DNA of 64,000 nt from NCBI GenBank assembly GCA_027422505.1, contig JAPQWV010000017.1, positions 12,959,501-13,023,500 on the forward strand, written 5' to 3'. A program made the position numbers and the translations under genes. Source of the DNA: Craterostigma plantagineum. Taxonomy: Eukaryota; Streptophyta; Magnoliopsida; Lamiales; Linderniaceae. Positions 48,652 through 59,227 of this stretch are shown in pieces. Below the pieces are notes generated by a model. It made no database searches. It was not told the DNA's origin and saw only the letters and a program-made list of their open reading frames with translations. Positions within the stretch are counted from its first letter, which is position 1. Each line of letters begins with the position of its first letter.

Positions 48652-48653
48652 AT

Positions 48654-49002
48654 TGTTAGGTCCTACGATTAACTCTATGATCATCGACATGTATTCTAAG
48701 TAATTCGATGATAACGATTGACATTAAGATTCGATCGAAAAACCCTAATGAAGAACGAGAGAGAGAATTCGAGTAGAGTGAGAAAGTTTCTGTTGTTTCT
48801 CTCTCTAGAAATTGAATTGCAAGCCTTTCGGATCAATTTTCAAAACTTTCTCTATTAAGCTCAATGTATACAATCCTATTTATACCAAACAAACTCGGTA
48901 TAAATAACAAACAAGTCCTAGACTAAGGACAACTATACAAAACGCCCCTAATTACAAGGACAGCTAATGAAATCAAGCACAATTCTAAAAGTATACTCTA
49001 CA
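48654..49002 (-). mobile_element. 5' LTR of X, also 3' LTR of element V
   Basis: 349 bp, TG...CA. On the minus strand it starts TGTAGAGTATAC and ends GGACCTAACA. It has a polypurine tract (AAAGGGGGAGAT) immediately upstream and a PBS immediately downstream, so it serves V as 3' LTR and X as 5' LTR. Contains the palindromic TATA box and a GAGAGAGAAAC tract downstream of it. Confidence 0.88.
48877..48906 (-). promoter_or_regulatory. Palindromic TATA box in the X/V LTR
   Basis: TATTTATACC, ten bases, GGTATAAATA; a perfect 10-bp inverted repeat with a TATAAATA box on each strand. Confidence 0.7.
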
Positions 49003-51608
49003 ATCTCCCCCTTTGGACTTGGTTGCATCTCCGCGCTATTTGTCCTCGTCGGGCATAATATGATCTGCGCAAGCCCAGCGCATGCTCATAATCCCTTATC
49101 GTCGCCCTAAGCTTCAGGCGCTCCTGGATGTCATCTAGCAATTCCATCAAGAGTGGCTTTTCTCTCACGAACCTGTGGATCCTTAGCATAGTGTCTCGGT
49201 TGATTTCTTCCAACCTCTGCTCGATATTCCGTCTGATGACCTTGAGCGTTCCGTCGCAAAACTTATGAATCTCTGTCTTCAGCATCAACTTGGTCTTCTG
49301 GGCAATTGGATTGTTGTAGGTGATGCCGATGACCGAGCTGATGTGCACATGATTGCTTGGAAGCCATTCGATCTCAGATCCTTTGTTGAGTGGTTCGGCC
49401 ATGTTGACCTTCTTCATGTTGCTCTCCAGAGCCATTTGAAGGTCGTGTGCGGCGAAGTACTTGACTTGGCGCATCATGAACCGGTGGAGCCCTTCGAGGC
49501 CTTCTTTCTTGATGAAGCCTTGAGGACCTTTGTACTTCTCCACGTACAGCTTGTAGAGGTTGTACACCTCATCAGCAGGTATGCACGGTAGGTCCCTCTC
49601 GCTTAGTTCCTCTCAGATTCTATCCACTCTTTCAATGACGTAGTGAGGTGTTGGAAGTCCTCCTTTTGCACAGTAGACGCTGAGGAGTTTGCATATTGGG
49701 GAGAGACTCTTATAATGATTCTTGGCTTGTCCTTTAGTCATCCCTAGCCTTACGTTAGGTCCTAGTTGGGTCAGCATCCATAGATATGTCATCCTCTTCT
49801 GCTGATCCCAGTGAGAGATCTCTCTTAGCTCGAATTCATTCGGCTTCTTGACCCTGTCCATTGACATCCGAATGTGTTCACGAACTTCTTCAAGGAAGGG
49901 GATTTCGATTTGAATATTTTCCCACGGCGTGTCGACCCGAACGGGCCCTGGCATTTGCCTTGTGGGGGAAGCCGCTCGTTGTGCGATCAACTCTGATAGC
50001 CTTAGGATGTCTCGTTGGTAGTCTTCACCTTCCTGAAGTTCGTCGTCTTCTATGATTACGACGTCCACGGATGCCTGTTGTAGAAAATACCGAACGTCCT
50101 AAAGTCGTTGTCTTTGATGCTCCTCAGGCATGGAATGGGTCATCCATTGTCCTTCGAAGATGTATCTGTCTAGAACTTCGTGTGGATTGACGCCATGTCC
50201 TGATGGTCTTGGTTGGTCTGGAGCGACTAAGGGAGTAGCTTGGGTCGCTGCTAGGGCTACAAGCATCGCAGCACTTTCTTCTTCTTCCGAAAGCAAGGGG
50301 CTTGAGTAGATCGGTGGTGTGGGCCGAGGCGTCCTGAGGTGAGAGGTTGGTGGGTCGATGTGGGCGGTGCGGTGCGTGGTGTGGGTGGTTTGTGTTTGGG
50401 TTTGGGTTTGGATTTCACCAGCTCCAGCGCTTGTCCTTGGCCACTTGTAGATGCCCTTAGCCTCTTCTCCCCCTCATGAGGATCCTGATCGTCAGGGTCG
50501 TCATGTCGGCGTCTTGAGCGGGAGTCTTGGCCTCGGCAAGTGTCAGTAGGTGGCTCAGGATGATCTACCAATCGCCTGTAAAGAGACTCTTCTTGAGGCG
50601 ACCGGTTGGAGAGGTCGATCAGTCGGGCGAGTAGAATGTCGTGGAGCTCGGTTATGGGTATGGTGTATGGGTTGATGAGGATGGATGAATTAGCTAAAGG
50701 GTCGGTGGGTGTGGGCTGTGGAGGTGTGAGGGTGGGTTGTGACGAGGTGCCTTCAGAGACATATGCTTTCCCGGTGTCTCTGCGGGATGTCTCTATGGCA
50801 GTATATACTCTTTGTCTTCAATCGATTGAACAGCAGCGGAGATAGCGGCTTGGATTGCTCGTTCGTCACAAACGGTGCGGACGCCTACTTGGATGGACCA
50901 GGACGACTGATGTCGCCTGTTATCAACCCTTGAGTAACACCGACTCTTCAGGTTGGCTCACAGTCACTTGAGGTTGCGACTGTATGAGACTTCCACCCAA
51001 TCCTTGAGTCGAATCTTGAAGATTCGGCTCTATGGGCGTTGTGGCAGGCTCGGGTTGCGCCTGCGAACCAGACACCATGAGAATTGGTTGCGGCTCAAGA
51101 TTGAGCGAAGAAGTGCCAGCAACACTTGTAGATGTGGTCAGCGTAGTATTTGGTGCGTTGGTGACGGCTGGGAAGAGGGACTCCAGCTGACTGCTAAGTC
51201 TCCTAGGAGTCCTCCTTATCAGGCTTAATTCCGCGTCAGACTCCGTGTCTGACGGGTGGCCGTGTGAGGAGTGAGGTCACGATCGACGTCCTCCAGTGCC
51301 TGATTCGTCGCCGGTGGAAGAGAGCTTTGCCCCATTTCTACTTCGGGCTGTGCTACTGGTTGAAGAACCTCCTCAATGGTTTCTTCGAGCATGCCAACAC
51401 GAACGGGCACTTCCACTTGATATTCATGTGCAGGAGCCTCGAGCGCCATCTCAGTAGCCACGACGTCTATCAAGGTATCATCTACGTCGGGCATTGGTTC
51501 TTCGACCAATGGAGACTCCTGTTGAAGCTCCTGGGCGACAACATCTATCATCGTGTCATCACGGCTTTGGTGATGTTGCGGTTGAGGAGGGCTTTTGTGA
51601 GCGACCAA
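48998..51608 (-). pseudogene. Element V extra ORF, N-terminally truncated
   Basis: Closest relative of the X extra ORF. Frames: 51608-51225 (acidic, Pro/Gln/Glu-rich), 50571-50099, 50068-49613 and 49567-48998. The C-terminal half is well kept: VRVDTPWENIQIEIPFLEE, SHWDQQKRMTYLWMLTQLGP, RQVKYFAAHDLQMALES, EIHKFCDGTLKVI and ALGLRRSYYARRGQI. The N-terminal YLQQFW domain is missing upstream of 51608. The stop codon (48998-49000) lies inside the LTR, so polypurine tract and LTR edge are coding. One stop separates the 49613 and 49567 frames. No pol of its own is visible. Function unknown. Confidence 0.75.
49003..49014 (-). promoter_or_regulatory. Polypurine tract of element V
   Basis: The minus strand reads AAAGGGGGAGAT directly before the LTR start TGTAGAG. 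It is read in frame as part of the V extra ORF (CAA AGG GGG AGA TTG TAG). Confidence 0.85.
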
Positions 51609-52012
51609 AATTGGTGACTGGTGAGCAAGAAACTAACGTGCAGAAACAGTATTCATCCAAATTTTTCTCTTTCACGCAACATTTCATATTTAATTTCCAA
51701 TCGAGAAACATAAAAAAAAAAATTACTCGAAAATTATTTTCGATTGAAAACAGTGCCTTACACATTAAAAATTTTTTTCTCGAATTTTTTTTATCGAATA
51801 CAGTAACCTTTCATTTGCCACATTATAGAGAAAGCTTTTGGTATATACTATTAAATTTTTAAATCAAGCTTTATAAACCAAAATCTTTTCGAAAGTGAAA
51901 TTTTAAAAGCCAAATATTTTAATCAGTATTAAAAAAATCCAAATCACAAAACACGTTAAAGATCCAAATATCCAACAAAATTTTAAAATAAATAAATATA
52001 TTAAAAACCAAA
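51609..52012. other. AT-rich sequence between the V extra ORF and the inverted gag piece
   Basis: Low-complexity A/T-rich DNA with a few TTTTCGATTG and CTCGAAAATT motifs like those of the X spacer, so it may be a spacer remnant. No gene or clear repeat boundary seen. Confidence 0.5.
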
Positions 52013-53088
52013 ATGGACACCAACTCAATTACTCGATCTGATGACACTAGCTCTGACGACTTTAGCTCCGACATTGATGAACAACTGGAGGAGTTTGGGC
52101 GTCAACTACGATTAATTGAGAAGGAGTTAAAGAAGAAGTCCACAATGACCAAGTCACGCTCAAAGAAGCAAGAGATTACAAATTTCGAACAGAAGACGCA
52201 CTTGGCTTTGGAACACGAAGATGAAACTAACACATCCTCTAAGGAGGCAGTGATTTCTAACTCTACATTGTTTAACATGTTAGAATCCTTACAAACTAGG
52301 TATACTAACATAAAAATGAGCGGAAAAGTACAAGAGAGTTAGAGGACAAATTAACCAAGTCTAAGGAGAAAATAGCTAGTCTCGAATATAAGCTTAGGAG
52401 CTCTACTACGAAAATTGAAGAATTATCTAAGAGCACCAATATTAGCGAGACTAAGTATATTCCGTTAGAGAAGCATATGTCGATAGTAAAATAATTAGAG
52501 GACAGGCTAGACAACAACCATAAATGTCTACTTAGGAGTCTAACGAGAAAAGTACTCTTAAATGTAGACTAGAAGGTATGAGCAAAAATGTCACTAGTCT
52601 AGAAGCCGAAATAGATCAATATAATTCTAAGAATAGTGAATTAAGAAAGAGTCTAGACACCTGTCAAGTCGAGAAGAGCACTGCTCAAAATAACTATGCT
52701 TTCTTAAGTGAAGAACGTGGGAAGCTCTATTCTAAGATTAATCAATTAGAAAATCTTCTTACGTTTTCTAAGACCAAGGAAGCAAAATCTCGTCATTCTG
52801 AAAATTCTTCTTCCGTCGATATACCTCCTATTCTTAAGAAAATAGAGGATTTAAACGCTATATTAGAAACGGAAAGAAAGAATTTTGAAGCAGAAAAGAA
52901 TGTGCTTTTATTAGAAATATCTAATCTCAAAGCTTCCTCACAAGAAAAGTCAATCTTAAAGTAGGTTAAGAAAGAAAAAGAGCCTTTGAGCGCCAATAGC
53001 TCAAATACTCCAATTTCTAAAGCCGTTACTTCTACATGTTCGTTAAAGCCTGTCAATTTTAGAAGTACAAACTTTGAAAGTGGCTCTT
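52013..53088 (+). pseudogene. Inverted copia gag coiled-coil linker fragment
   Basis: Plus-strand relative of the X linker, in three frame segments (52013-52342, about 52345-52560, and 52578-52964). Shared blocks: LFNMLESLQTRYTNIK against LLTMLESYEIEYANMK, KSKEKIASLEYKLRSS against RSKEKITSLESELRSS, and ILETERKNFEAEKNVLLLEI against SLELERENFEAENKKFIREI. It is opposite in strand to every neighbour from 13 to 64 kb apart from itself. It is cut at 53088 by the 3' LTR of element Y; the rest of the donor would lie beyond Y's far end, outside the window. ATG at 52013 gives MDTNSITRSDD. Confidence 0.7.
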
Positions 53089-53386
53089 TGTTGGTCCCGA
53101 TTGCACCAAACAAGGAATCAAAGAGGCTTTGATGGAATGAAAAAGGGAGAGTTTCTCACCTTCAAGTGTGTGTATTGTGTGAAAAATAGGATAAGCCTTT
53201 TGATCTTTGATTAACTTTAAAAATAGTGAGGGTAATACCTTATATACCACATTAACCCTAGGTATATTAAGGCCCAGCACTAAAGATTAAATAATTAGAT
53301 TCTAGTCCAAAGCCCAAGCTAAAAGGATAATTACAATATTAAACCCAAGACTTCAACTATTGACACAATCTATAAATATCCTAACA
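53089..53386 (-). mobile_element. 3' LTR of element Y
   Basis: On the minus strand it starts TGTTAGGATATTTATAG after the polypurine tract and ends ...GGGACCAACA at 53089, giving about 298 bp. A TATA-like GGTATATAAGG lies at about 53238-53248. The 3' edge is set by the TG on the plus strand and by the change to inverted gag sequence; the matching LTR is outside the window, so the edge is not confirmed. Confidence 0.7.
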
Positions 53387-53399
53387 ATCTCCCCCTTTG
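53387..53399 (-). promoter_or_regulatory. Polypurine tract of element Y
   Basis: The minus strand reads CAAAGGGGGAGAT immediately before the LTR start TGTTAGG. Unlike in V, the extra ORF stops 45 bases earlier (53445), so the tract is not coding. Confidence 0.85.
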
Positions 53400-53444
53400 T
53401 GTCAATTGTTGGGAGTCTTGGAACTTGGGCGTTGTGATGGTGGA

Positions 53445-56400
53445 TTAGCGAGTGAGTGTTTCGCGAAGTCCTAGCTTGAACTCGAAGGCGCGGAGATTCC
53501 TTCGAAGGACCATTCGATCAGCTATAACGTCGATGAACTTCGCGAACTTGGATCGGCAGTGTGGATCTTCTTTCGAAAGGATGCGGCAAATCCTCATGAG
53601 TTTGTCTTGGATGATGGTGAGCGTCCCATCTGAGAACTTTGCCACTTCGGAGCAGCGCAGCAGCCTCATCTTTCCCTTGTAGTTCGAGTAGGCGACCGCC
53701 GGATATCTCCGTCGATCACATTGCCTTCTCGGTAGTCGTCCGTGTTCTTGAAAGATGGGCGAGTTAGGTTCACCTTCTTCAGTTTGTGCTCCACCGCCAT
53801 CTGCATATCGTGGGTGGCGAAGAATCTGACCTGTCGGAGCATGTGGCGCTTGAGAGCTATGTAGCCCATGGTGACCGGTTCAGCCCGTACGAGATGTCTA
53901 GAACTTCCGAGGACGAGTCTGAACTGCTTCATGGATTCCAGCATGCTGTATAGGTCACCAGGCGCAGAAACTTGAAGTCCGCCTCACTGACTTCACTGTA
54001 GCTCTCATCCTGCCTCATTACCGTGAACACTGGATAGTGAACACGTCCTTTCGACTCTTGGCGAAGGTCAGTGACTTTGCAGATGGGGGCCCGATTCATT
54101 TCCGGAGCGATGTTTTCTTCATCGGACAGCGTCCTCTTTGTGCACTTGTGGCAAAGAAGGCTCCATCGATAGAGCTTCTTCTTTTCTTCGCTTCAGTTTT
54201 GGATGTTCATCAGCTCGTATTCATCGAAGGCCGTTATGATCTGCTCCTTGCGCCGCTAGATCCTCTTCCTGATCTCTTCTTGAAATGGCGCGGTGATCTT
54301 TTGTTTTCCCATGGTGCTTCTGGTATATTCGCCGTGGGCACATCCGGTTGAGCAGCAGAAGCCTCAGCGTGCTGCGCTTGAAATTGTAGGATGTTCTCGA
54401 GCTCGGCGGGTTCAGCGTCGTACTCCTCCCCGTGTTCGTTGTCTGCAGTGTTGATAAGCGTCAGCGATGCTTCCTTTAGCAGACGTCGAGCATTCTCCAC
54501 CAATTTTCTGGTTGCTACTGCGTCGGCGGGTGTGTAGAGCCATTCATCGTTGAAGATGTAGGCCTCGATCTCGTTCTGTGCGTGGTAGACGTCCTCGGAA
54601 GCCACGTTGGAATCGGTATTGAGAGGGGTATGGCTGTGTGGTCGCGAGGGTGTTGCGTCGGAGGAGTTTGTGGATTGTGGGGATGGTTGTGGTGGAGATT
54701 CTGGTGGCTCGGTTATGGTGATGGTTTTGGCGAGGATGATTTGGGTGTCGGGTGGTGGAGATGTGGTGGTGGCCTCTAACGTCGATGTAATAGTTAGAGG
54801 TTCTGAGATGGTGGGTGGAGACGGTGTGGTGGTGGTCTCTAACGCCGATGTGACAGTTAGAGGTTCGGAGACGGTAGTAGGTGGTGGTGAGGGTGATTTG
54901 GCTAGTGACTCAGGGTTAATAGGGTGGGTTTTATGGCTAGTGGGGTGTGAGGTTTCTGTTGCGGGCGTCGTTTCAGGTACAGAGGAGGAAGGCGGCGTCA
55001 ATTGTACGGGTCCTTGAGTTTGTGAGGCTTGCTGCCTATTCTCCCCCTCGAGGCGATCTTGATCATCGTCTTGATCGTCGCGCCTGATCCCGCTAGACTC
55101 GCCTTGAGTGCGGCAAGTCATGGGTTGAGTCATTATTTTCTTCATTTGTTGTTCCTCCTCGTCGAGTTCCGTCATTGACTCGAATCTTGCTCGTAGGATG
55201 TAGAAGAGCTCCTTTGCGGAAATGGAGGAGAGAACAGCTTCTGCGTCCACATTTAGCGTTGGTGGTGGCGTCTCCGGGGCCACACCTTTGCCTTTGTCAA
55301 TGGTGGACGCATCGAGACGCGCATAGACTTTGTCGAGGATGGACGTCTCAAGAGTCTTTGCAAACTCTTGAAGACGAGTCTCTAGTGCGGTCTCGGTGAC
55401 GAACTGGGGTAAGTTTAACAAGTTGGAATCACGAAGAAATCCAACTGTCACCGAATCGGAGAAGATAGCCGATCGGCCGCCCGTTTGCACAGGACGGGAA
55501 AAGACGGGGTCACCAAGACTTCCCGTTGGCATCATCGATGAGACAGACTCGAACGATTGATGGCCTAGGCTCACGGTTGTTGTTATGTTGGCCGTGCTAG
55601 TTCTTCCGCTCCGAGTCACAGAGACATCACCGAGCGTTCTGACAGAATCACGAAGACTCTGTAGTGCTGTAAAAGGTGTATGTGTCCTAGTAACGTATGA
55701 AATTATGGGGAGTGAGGGCACTAGACTAGATGTGATTGAAGAGGATGCAGTCTGAGGCGAAGGACTGCTTGTTTCAACATCGACTATCTCCAAGTGGGAT
55801 GTCGATGGCATACGTAGCTCCTCGTGGAGTGAAATATCTTCCTGTAGAGAGGAAGATAAGTGGCTTGGTGGGGTTGTTTGCGTGGTTGACCCAAATGCCA
55901 CGTCTTCTACTCGGGAGGTGAACACATCACCTCCTGTACCTACGGGTTGGGCTCGGCTTGTATGTGACTGAGGAGGTCGATCGTGTTTTTGTTTCGATCG
56001 ACGCTCCGTGGGGCGGCTTACGTCATCCTCACGCGATCGTTTTTTCGGTACGCGGGTGGAAGAAGATGCGGCGCGACTCGACGACTTTTTAGTAGTGGGG
56101 GTGGGGTTTTGGCTAGTCCCGGGGTTAGGAGCAGCAGGGTTGGTCTGCTCCGTAGGGACAATGGATAGTGGACGGGGACTCTCGCGGAATGAGGCTGTGG
56201 AGGTGCGACAGTCTTGAACATGTGGGTTTGTTGGGTCGGCATATGCGAGGACTTCGTATGGGATGATCATGGCGTGTCGATCTTTTGCCGGAGTATTTTT
56301 CTTGGCGAACTTCTCGACAACGGGAATGATGAAGTGCTCGCTCGCCGGGCGGATGCGGATGCTAGTGGAGAAAATGCGGAAGTGTTTGATGATTGCAGGG

Positions 56401-57174
56401 AGCCACCGCATGTAAGGGACGAAGCGGTTTGTGACTCCCTTGGTGATTTCCCGGTAGCGATGTTGGACCATGGAGACGAGATCCATCCAGATGATCTCGG
56501 CGTAGTTGTACTTGCGGTTGTGGGCGATGCCTGTTAGGATGGTGAGGATTTGGTGGTTTCCACGGTCCTGGCCGGCATGCTTCCCCGACATGCACTTGTT
56601 CAGTAGGAGATATAGTGTTCGCCAGGGTTGAGGAAGGTTCCGTGTAGTGACTTCACTGAGAACGAGTGGGCCTTTCTTCTTCTTGTTTTCAGGTTGAAAG
56701 CCCAATCTATCGATGTCCTCGATGAGTTGTTCCGGAGTTGGTAGTGGGTCGTATGGTGAGTAGACAGGGAGTTGAAGCACTTCTTGGACAATCTTGCGAG
56801 TGAGGACCACTGTTTCTTGATCGATTTCTGCGGACATTGTTTTAGCAAGGTGGATGGTCCAGCTATCTGCAAGGTGTGCCAGAACTGTTGGAGGTAGACT
56901 TGAGCTTCTGGCTCGCCATGAGAGAGAGCGTGTCGGAGGGTATGCAATTTGAGGATCTCTATGATAATGGGAGCATCGCACCGAAAGTTGTCTAAGTCCA
57001 CCATGTGGTTGTTTGGTATCAGGGCAGCCATTGACTTGTTGGGAAGACCTGCTCGATCGGTGGGACATAGGTTAGCGTATTGAGTTCTATGCGAGCGATG
57101 TCCCTTTGGAGTGCTGCCGCCTCAAGTGCTTCAATGGTGTCTTGATTTTTGTTGGTCATATCTGTGCTTGACAT
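53445..57174 (-). pseudogene. Element Y extra ORF, with a 944-codon open frame
   Basis: The likely start is ATG at 57174 (MSSTDMTNKNQDTIEALEAA). The N-terminal block LDNFRCDAPIIIEILK and VYLQQFWHTLQ lies in the 57031 frame, then shifts near 56.85 kb into a frame open from 57068 to 54234. That frame has KIVQEVLQLPVYSPYDPLPT, PWRTLYLLLNKCMSGKHAG and YAEIIWMDLVSMVQHRYR, then a basic segment VPKKRSREDD...RRSKQKHDR (a possible nuclear localisation signal), then a long Ser/Thr/Pro-rich tract. A second shift after APWEN near 54.3 kb leads to the C-terminal domain (MLRQVRFFATHDMQMAVEHK, then RMVLRRNLRAFEFKLGLRET; stop at 53445). The domain order matches the X extra ORF. No enzyme motif recognised. 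Confidence 0.75.
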
Positions 57175-59227
57175 TGATTGAGATGGACTTAATTGCAAGA
57201 AGATGGATTATAGGTAATTCATGAATAAAACGAAGCATAAAAATGCCCAAAAACGTAAAGATAATAGTAAAGTTAAAACTTCAAGCTACGAAATTTTTCT
57301 AACACTTAGAAGATGTTTATGTGAGATGAGAAAAATTTTGATATTTGAGCAAGTCGAAGAAAAAACATTTCACATTTAGTGGAGAATTTCGCTTGGGAAA
57401 ATTTTTCGCAAGTTGTCCAAAATTTTTGCATATCATGAGAAAATTTGCTGATTATCATACATATACAAGAAAGAAAAGTTTCGCATTTAGAGTAAAATTT
57501 CGCATGTAATGTTAATTTTCGCACGTTAAGGAAATTTCGCGCAGGGTAAAGTTTCGCATGTAGTGGGAAAATTTTCGCATTCAAGTTAGCCAAGAATTTT
57601 CGCATGTAATGAAAATTTTCGCAAGTAGAGAACTTTTTTCATGTTAGCAATCGCAAGTTTTGAATTTTTCTCAAGTGAAATGAAAGTTTTGCGGAGTGAT
57701 AAAGCTTTGAAGAAACATCTGCTTAAGTGATGACTTTTCTCGGGTTGAAATTTCTTAGTTTTCACAAGTGAAAAGAGATTTCTCGGATAAAAATTTTTGC
57801 AGATTGAGAAAGTTTAGTGATCCGCGAAAGAATTGATTTGTATGGGTCCGAGAAAAGAACTTAAGTTTGCAGATTGAGAAAATTTTGGTTACTGTAGTTG
57901 CGATAGAGTGAAGATGCGAAAAATGTAATATTACGTGAGGTGTGTGAAAGTTTCGCGGGGAATGACTCACTGTAGCAGCAAAAGTTTTATCGTTAGAAAA
58001 TTCTCGGATGAAAACTTTCGCGGGACTTCACACACTGTAACAGCGAAAATTTTAACGCAAGAAATTTCTCAGATAAAATTTTCACGGAACCTTACACACT
58101 GTAGCAGCGAAAAATCTATCGTTTTAAGTAATTTTCCTGAAAAGTTTCTCTGTGAAGAACACTGTGCGTATACGTTCAAAGCGACGCTGTGATTTTTGCC
58201 TTTAGACCCACTCAAATCTTAACCAAAATGCAATAAACTGGACCCAATCGACTCGAAATTTGACGGGCAATATATATTTGGAGGTTTAAAACACGGAAAA
58301 CCTAATCATGCGTCCTAATTAAAGCCGGGAAAAAATAATTTAAAACCTAAATTTTAAAAGTCGCGGCAAAAAAACGGAGTAAATCGAACGAGAAGCAGTT
58401 TATTTACGATGTATTCATACCGAAAAGCTAATTTTGACGATGGAGAATGCAGAAAAACGGAGTTTGAAGACGGGTTTGAAGAAGATGACGATTGCGAGGG
58501 TTTGAGAAATTTCGAAGAGGAGGGTGCGAAATTTTTGAATTTTTCTCGGGAATTTGCAAGATTGTGAAAAAGTTAAGCGTTTTGGGGTTTTGTGACTGTT
58601 CATGAGAGATTTTGAGTTAATGGGCTGAAATTCGCGGGCTTGCTCAAAATTGGGTCCTGGGCCGAATTTCGCGGGCTTGGTCAAAATTGGGTCCAATTGG
58701 TGTTCAATTGGTCCGATTTTGACTCCGTTTTGACTAAAAATTTAAAATTTCAACCCAAAATTCAAAGGATCCATTTCTGGATGCGATACGAATGAGTTAT
58801 TACCAGTTTTGCTTCAACCCACCAAAACTCAAAAATTTGCATTCATAGCTTCTAGGTTATTACATAGGCAAGCATTATTAGCATGGTTTTAGTTCACTGA
58901 CAAGGGTTGAGAAAACACAGACAGATATCAACGGAAATCCATTTCTAATGATACACCTGTCTCTTCTCTTTCTTGTCAAAGTACCCTTTTTTTTAAATAG
59001 GCAAAATCAGAAACTCCCCCTTAATCGAAAAACTCCCTTTTTAAATAATGGAAAAATCAGAAGCTCTCCCTTAATCGAAAACTCCCCCTCAAAAGACATA
59101 ATTCAGAAGACACATAGAAAATGGAGTAAAGTGAAAAGACATATGTACACTTTATCAAAGTTCATGTAGGGTCGATTGATCACAACTGAAGATTCAACAT
59201 GCCCAGCATAGTCACAAGGTGTTGGAA
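57175..59227 (-). other. Noncoding spacer of element Y
   Basis: AT-rich DNA between RNase H and the extra ORF. From 57.3 to 58.2 kb it carries many TTTCGCATGTA and AAATTTTCGC motifs and TCACTGTAGCAGCGAAA-like repeats. At 59013-59098 the minus strand has polypurine-like repeats (GAGGGGGAGTTTTCGATTAA, AGGGAGAGCTTC, AAGGGAGTTTTTCGATTAAG). No convincing gene. Confidence 0.65.

Larger units (their letters stand above)
42137..48653 (-). repeat. Tandem array of LTR-end/PBS/leader units, about 541 bp each
   Basis: Each unit holds, on the minus strand, about 110 bp of the LTR 3' end (...GGACCTNACA), the PBS ATTGGTATCAGAGCAG and about 430 bp of leader. PBS copies (plus strand CTCTGATACCA) are at 42568, 43110, 43650, 44192, 47556 (one mismatch), 48097 and 48641. 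Spacings are 542, 540, 542, 543 (after subtracting the solo LTR and its TSD), 541 and 544. Units are nearly identical in sequence. The array sits between the 5' LTR and gag. A Ty3-type solo LTR interrupts one unit at 44399-47214. Confidence 0.92.
22251..49002 (-). mobile_element. Large copia element X, expanded by internal duplications
   Basis: Minus-strand order is 5' LTR (49002-48654), PBS, tandem leader array, gag (41521), coiled-coil linker, pol to 35125, spacer, a second RT-RNase H (31336-29813), a second spacer, extra ORF (26048-22573) and 3' LTR (22585-22251). The total is 26.75 kb. Removing the 2.8-kb solo LTR, the six extra leader units and one 5.2-kb duplication would leave about 15.5 kb, large but plausible for a copia with an extra 3' ORF. 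The two LTRs differ at many positions, so the insertion is old. The 5' side has no target duplication because a polypurine tract of element V abuts it. Confidence 0.75.

Noticed and set aside
42137..48653. Possible satellite DNA or CRISPR-like array
   Set aside because: Units are 541 bp with an LTR end and a PBS in each, and there are no short repeat/unique spacer alternations. It is an internal amplification of a retrotransposon leader.
54582..55017. Plus-strand Val/Gly-rich frames opposite the Y extra ORF
   Set aside because: Shadow of the Thr/Pro-rich coding tract on the minus strand; no family resemblance.
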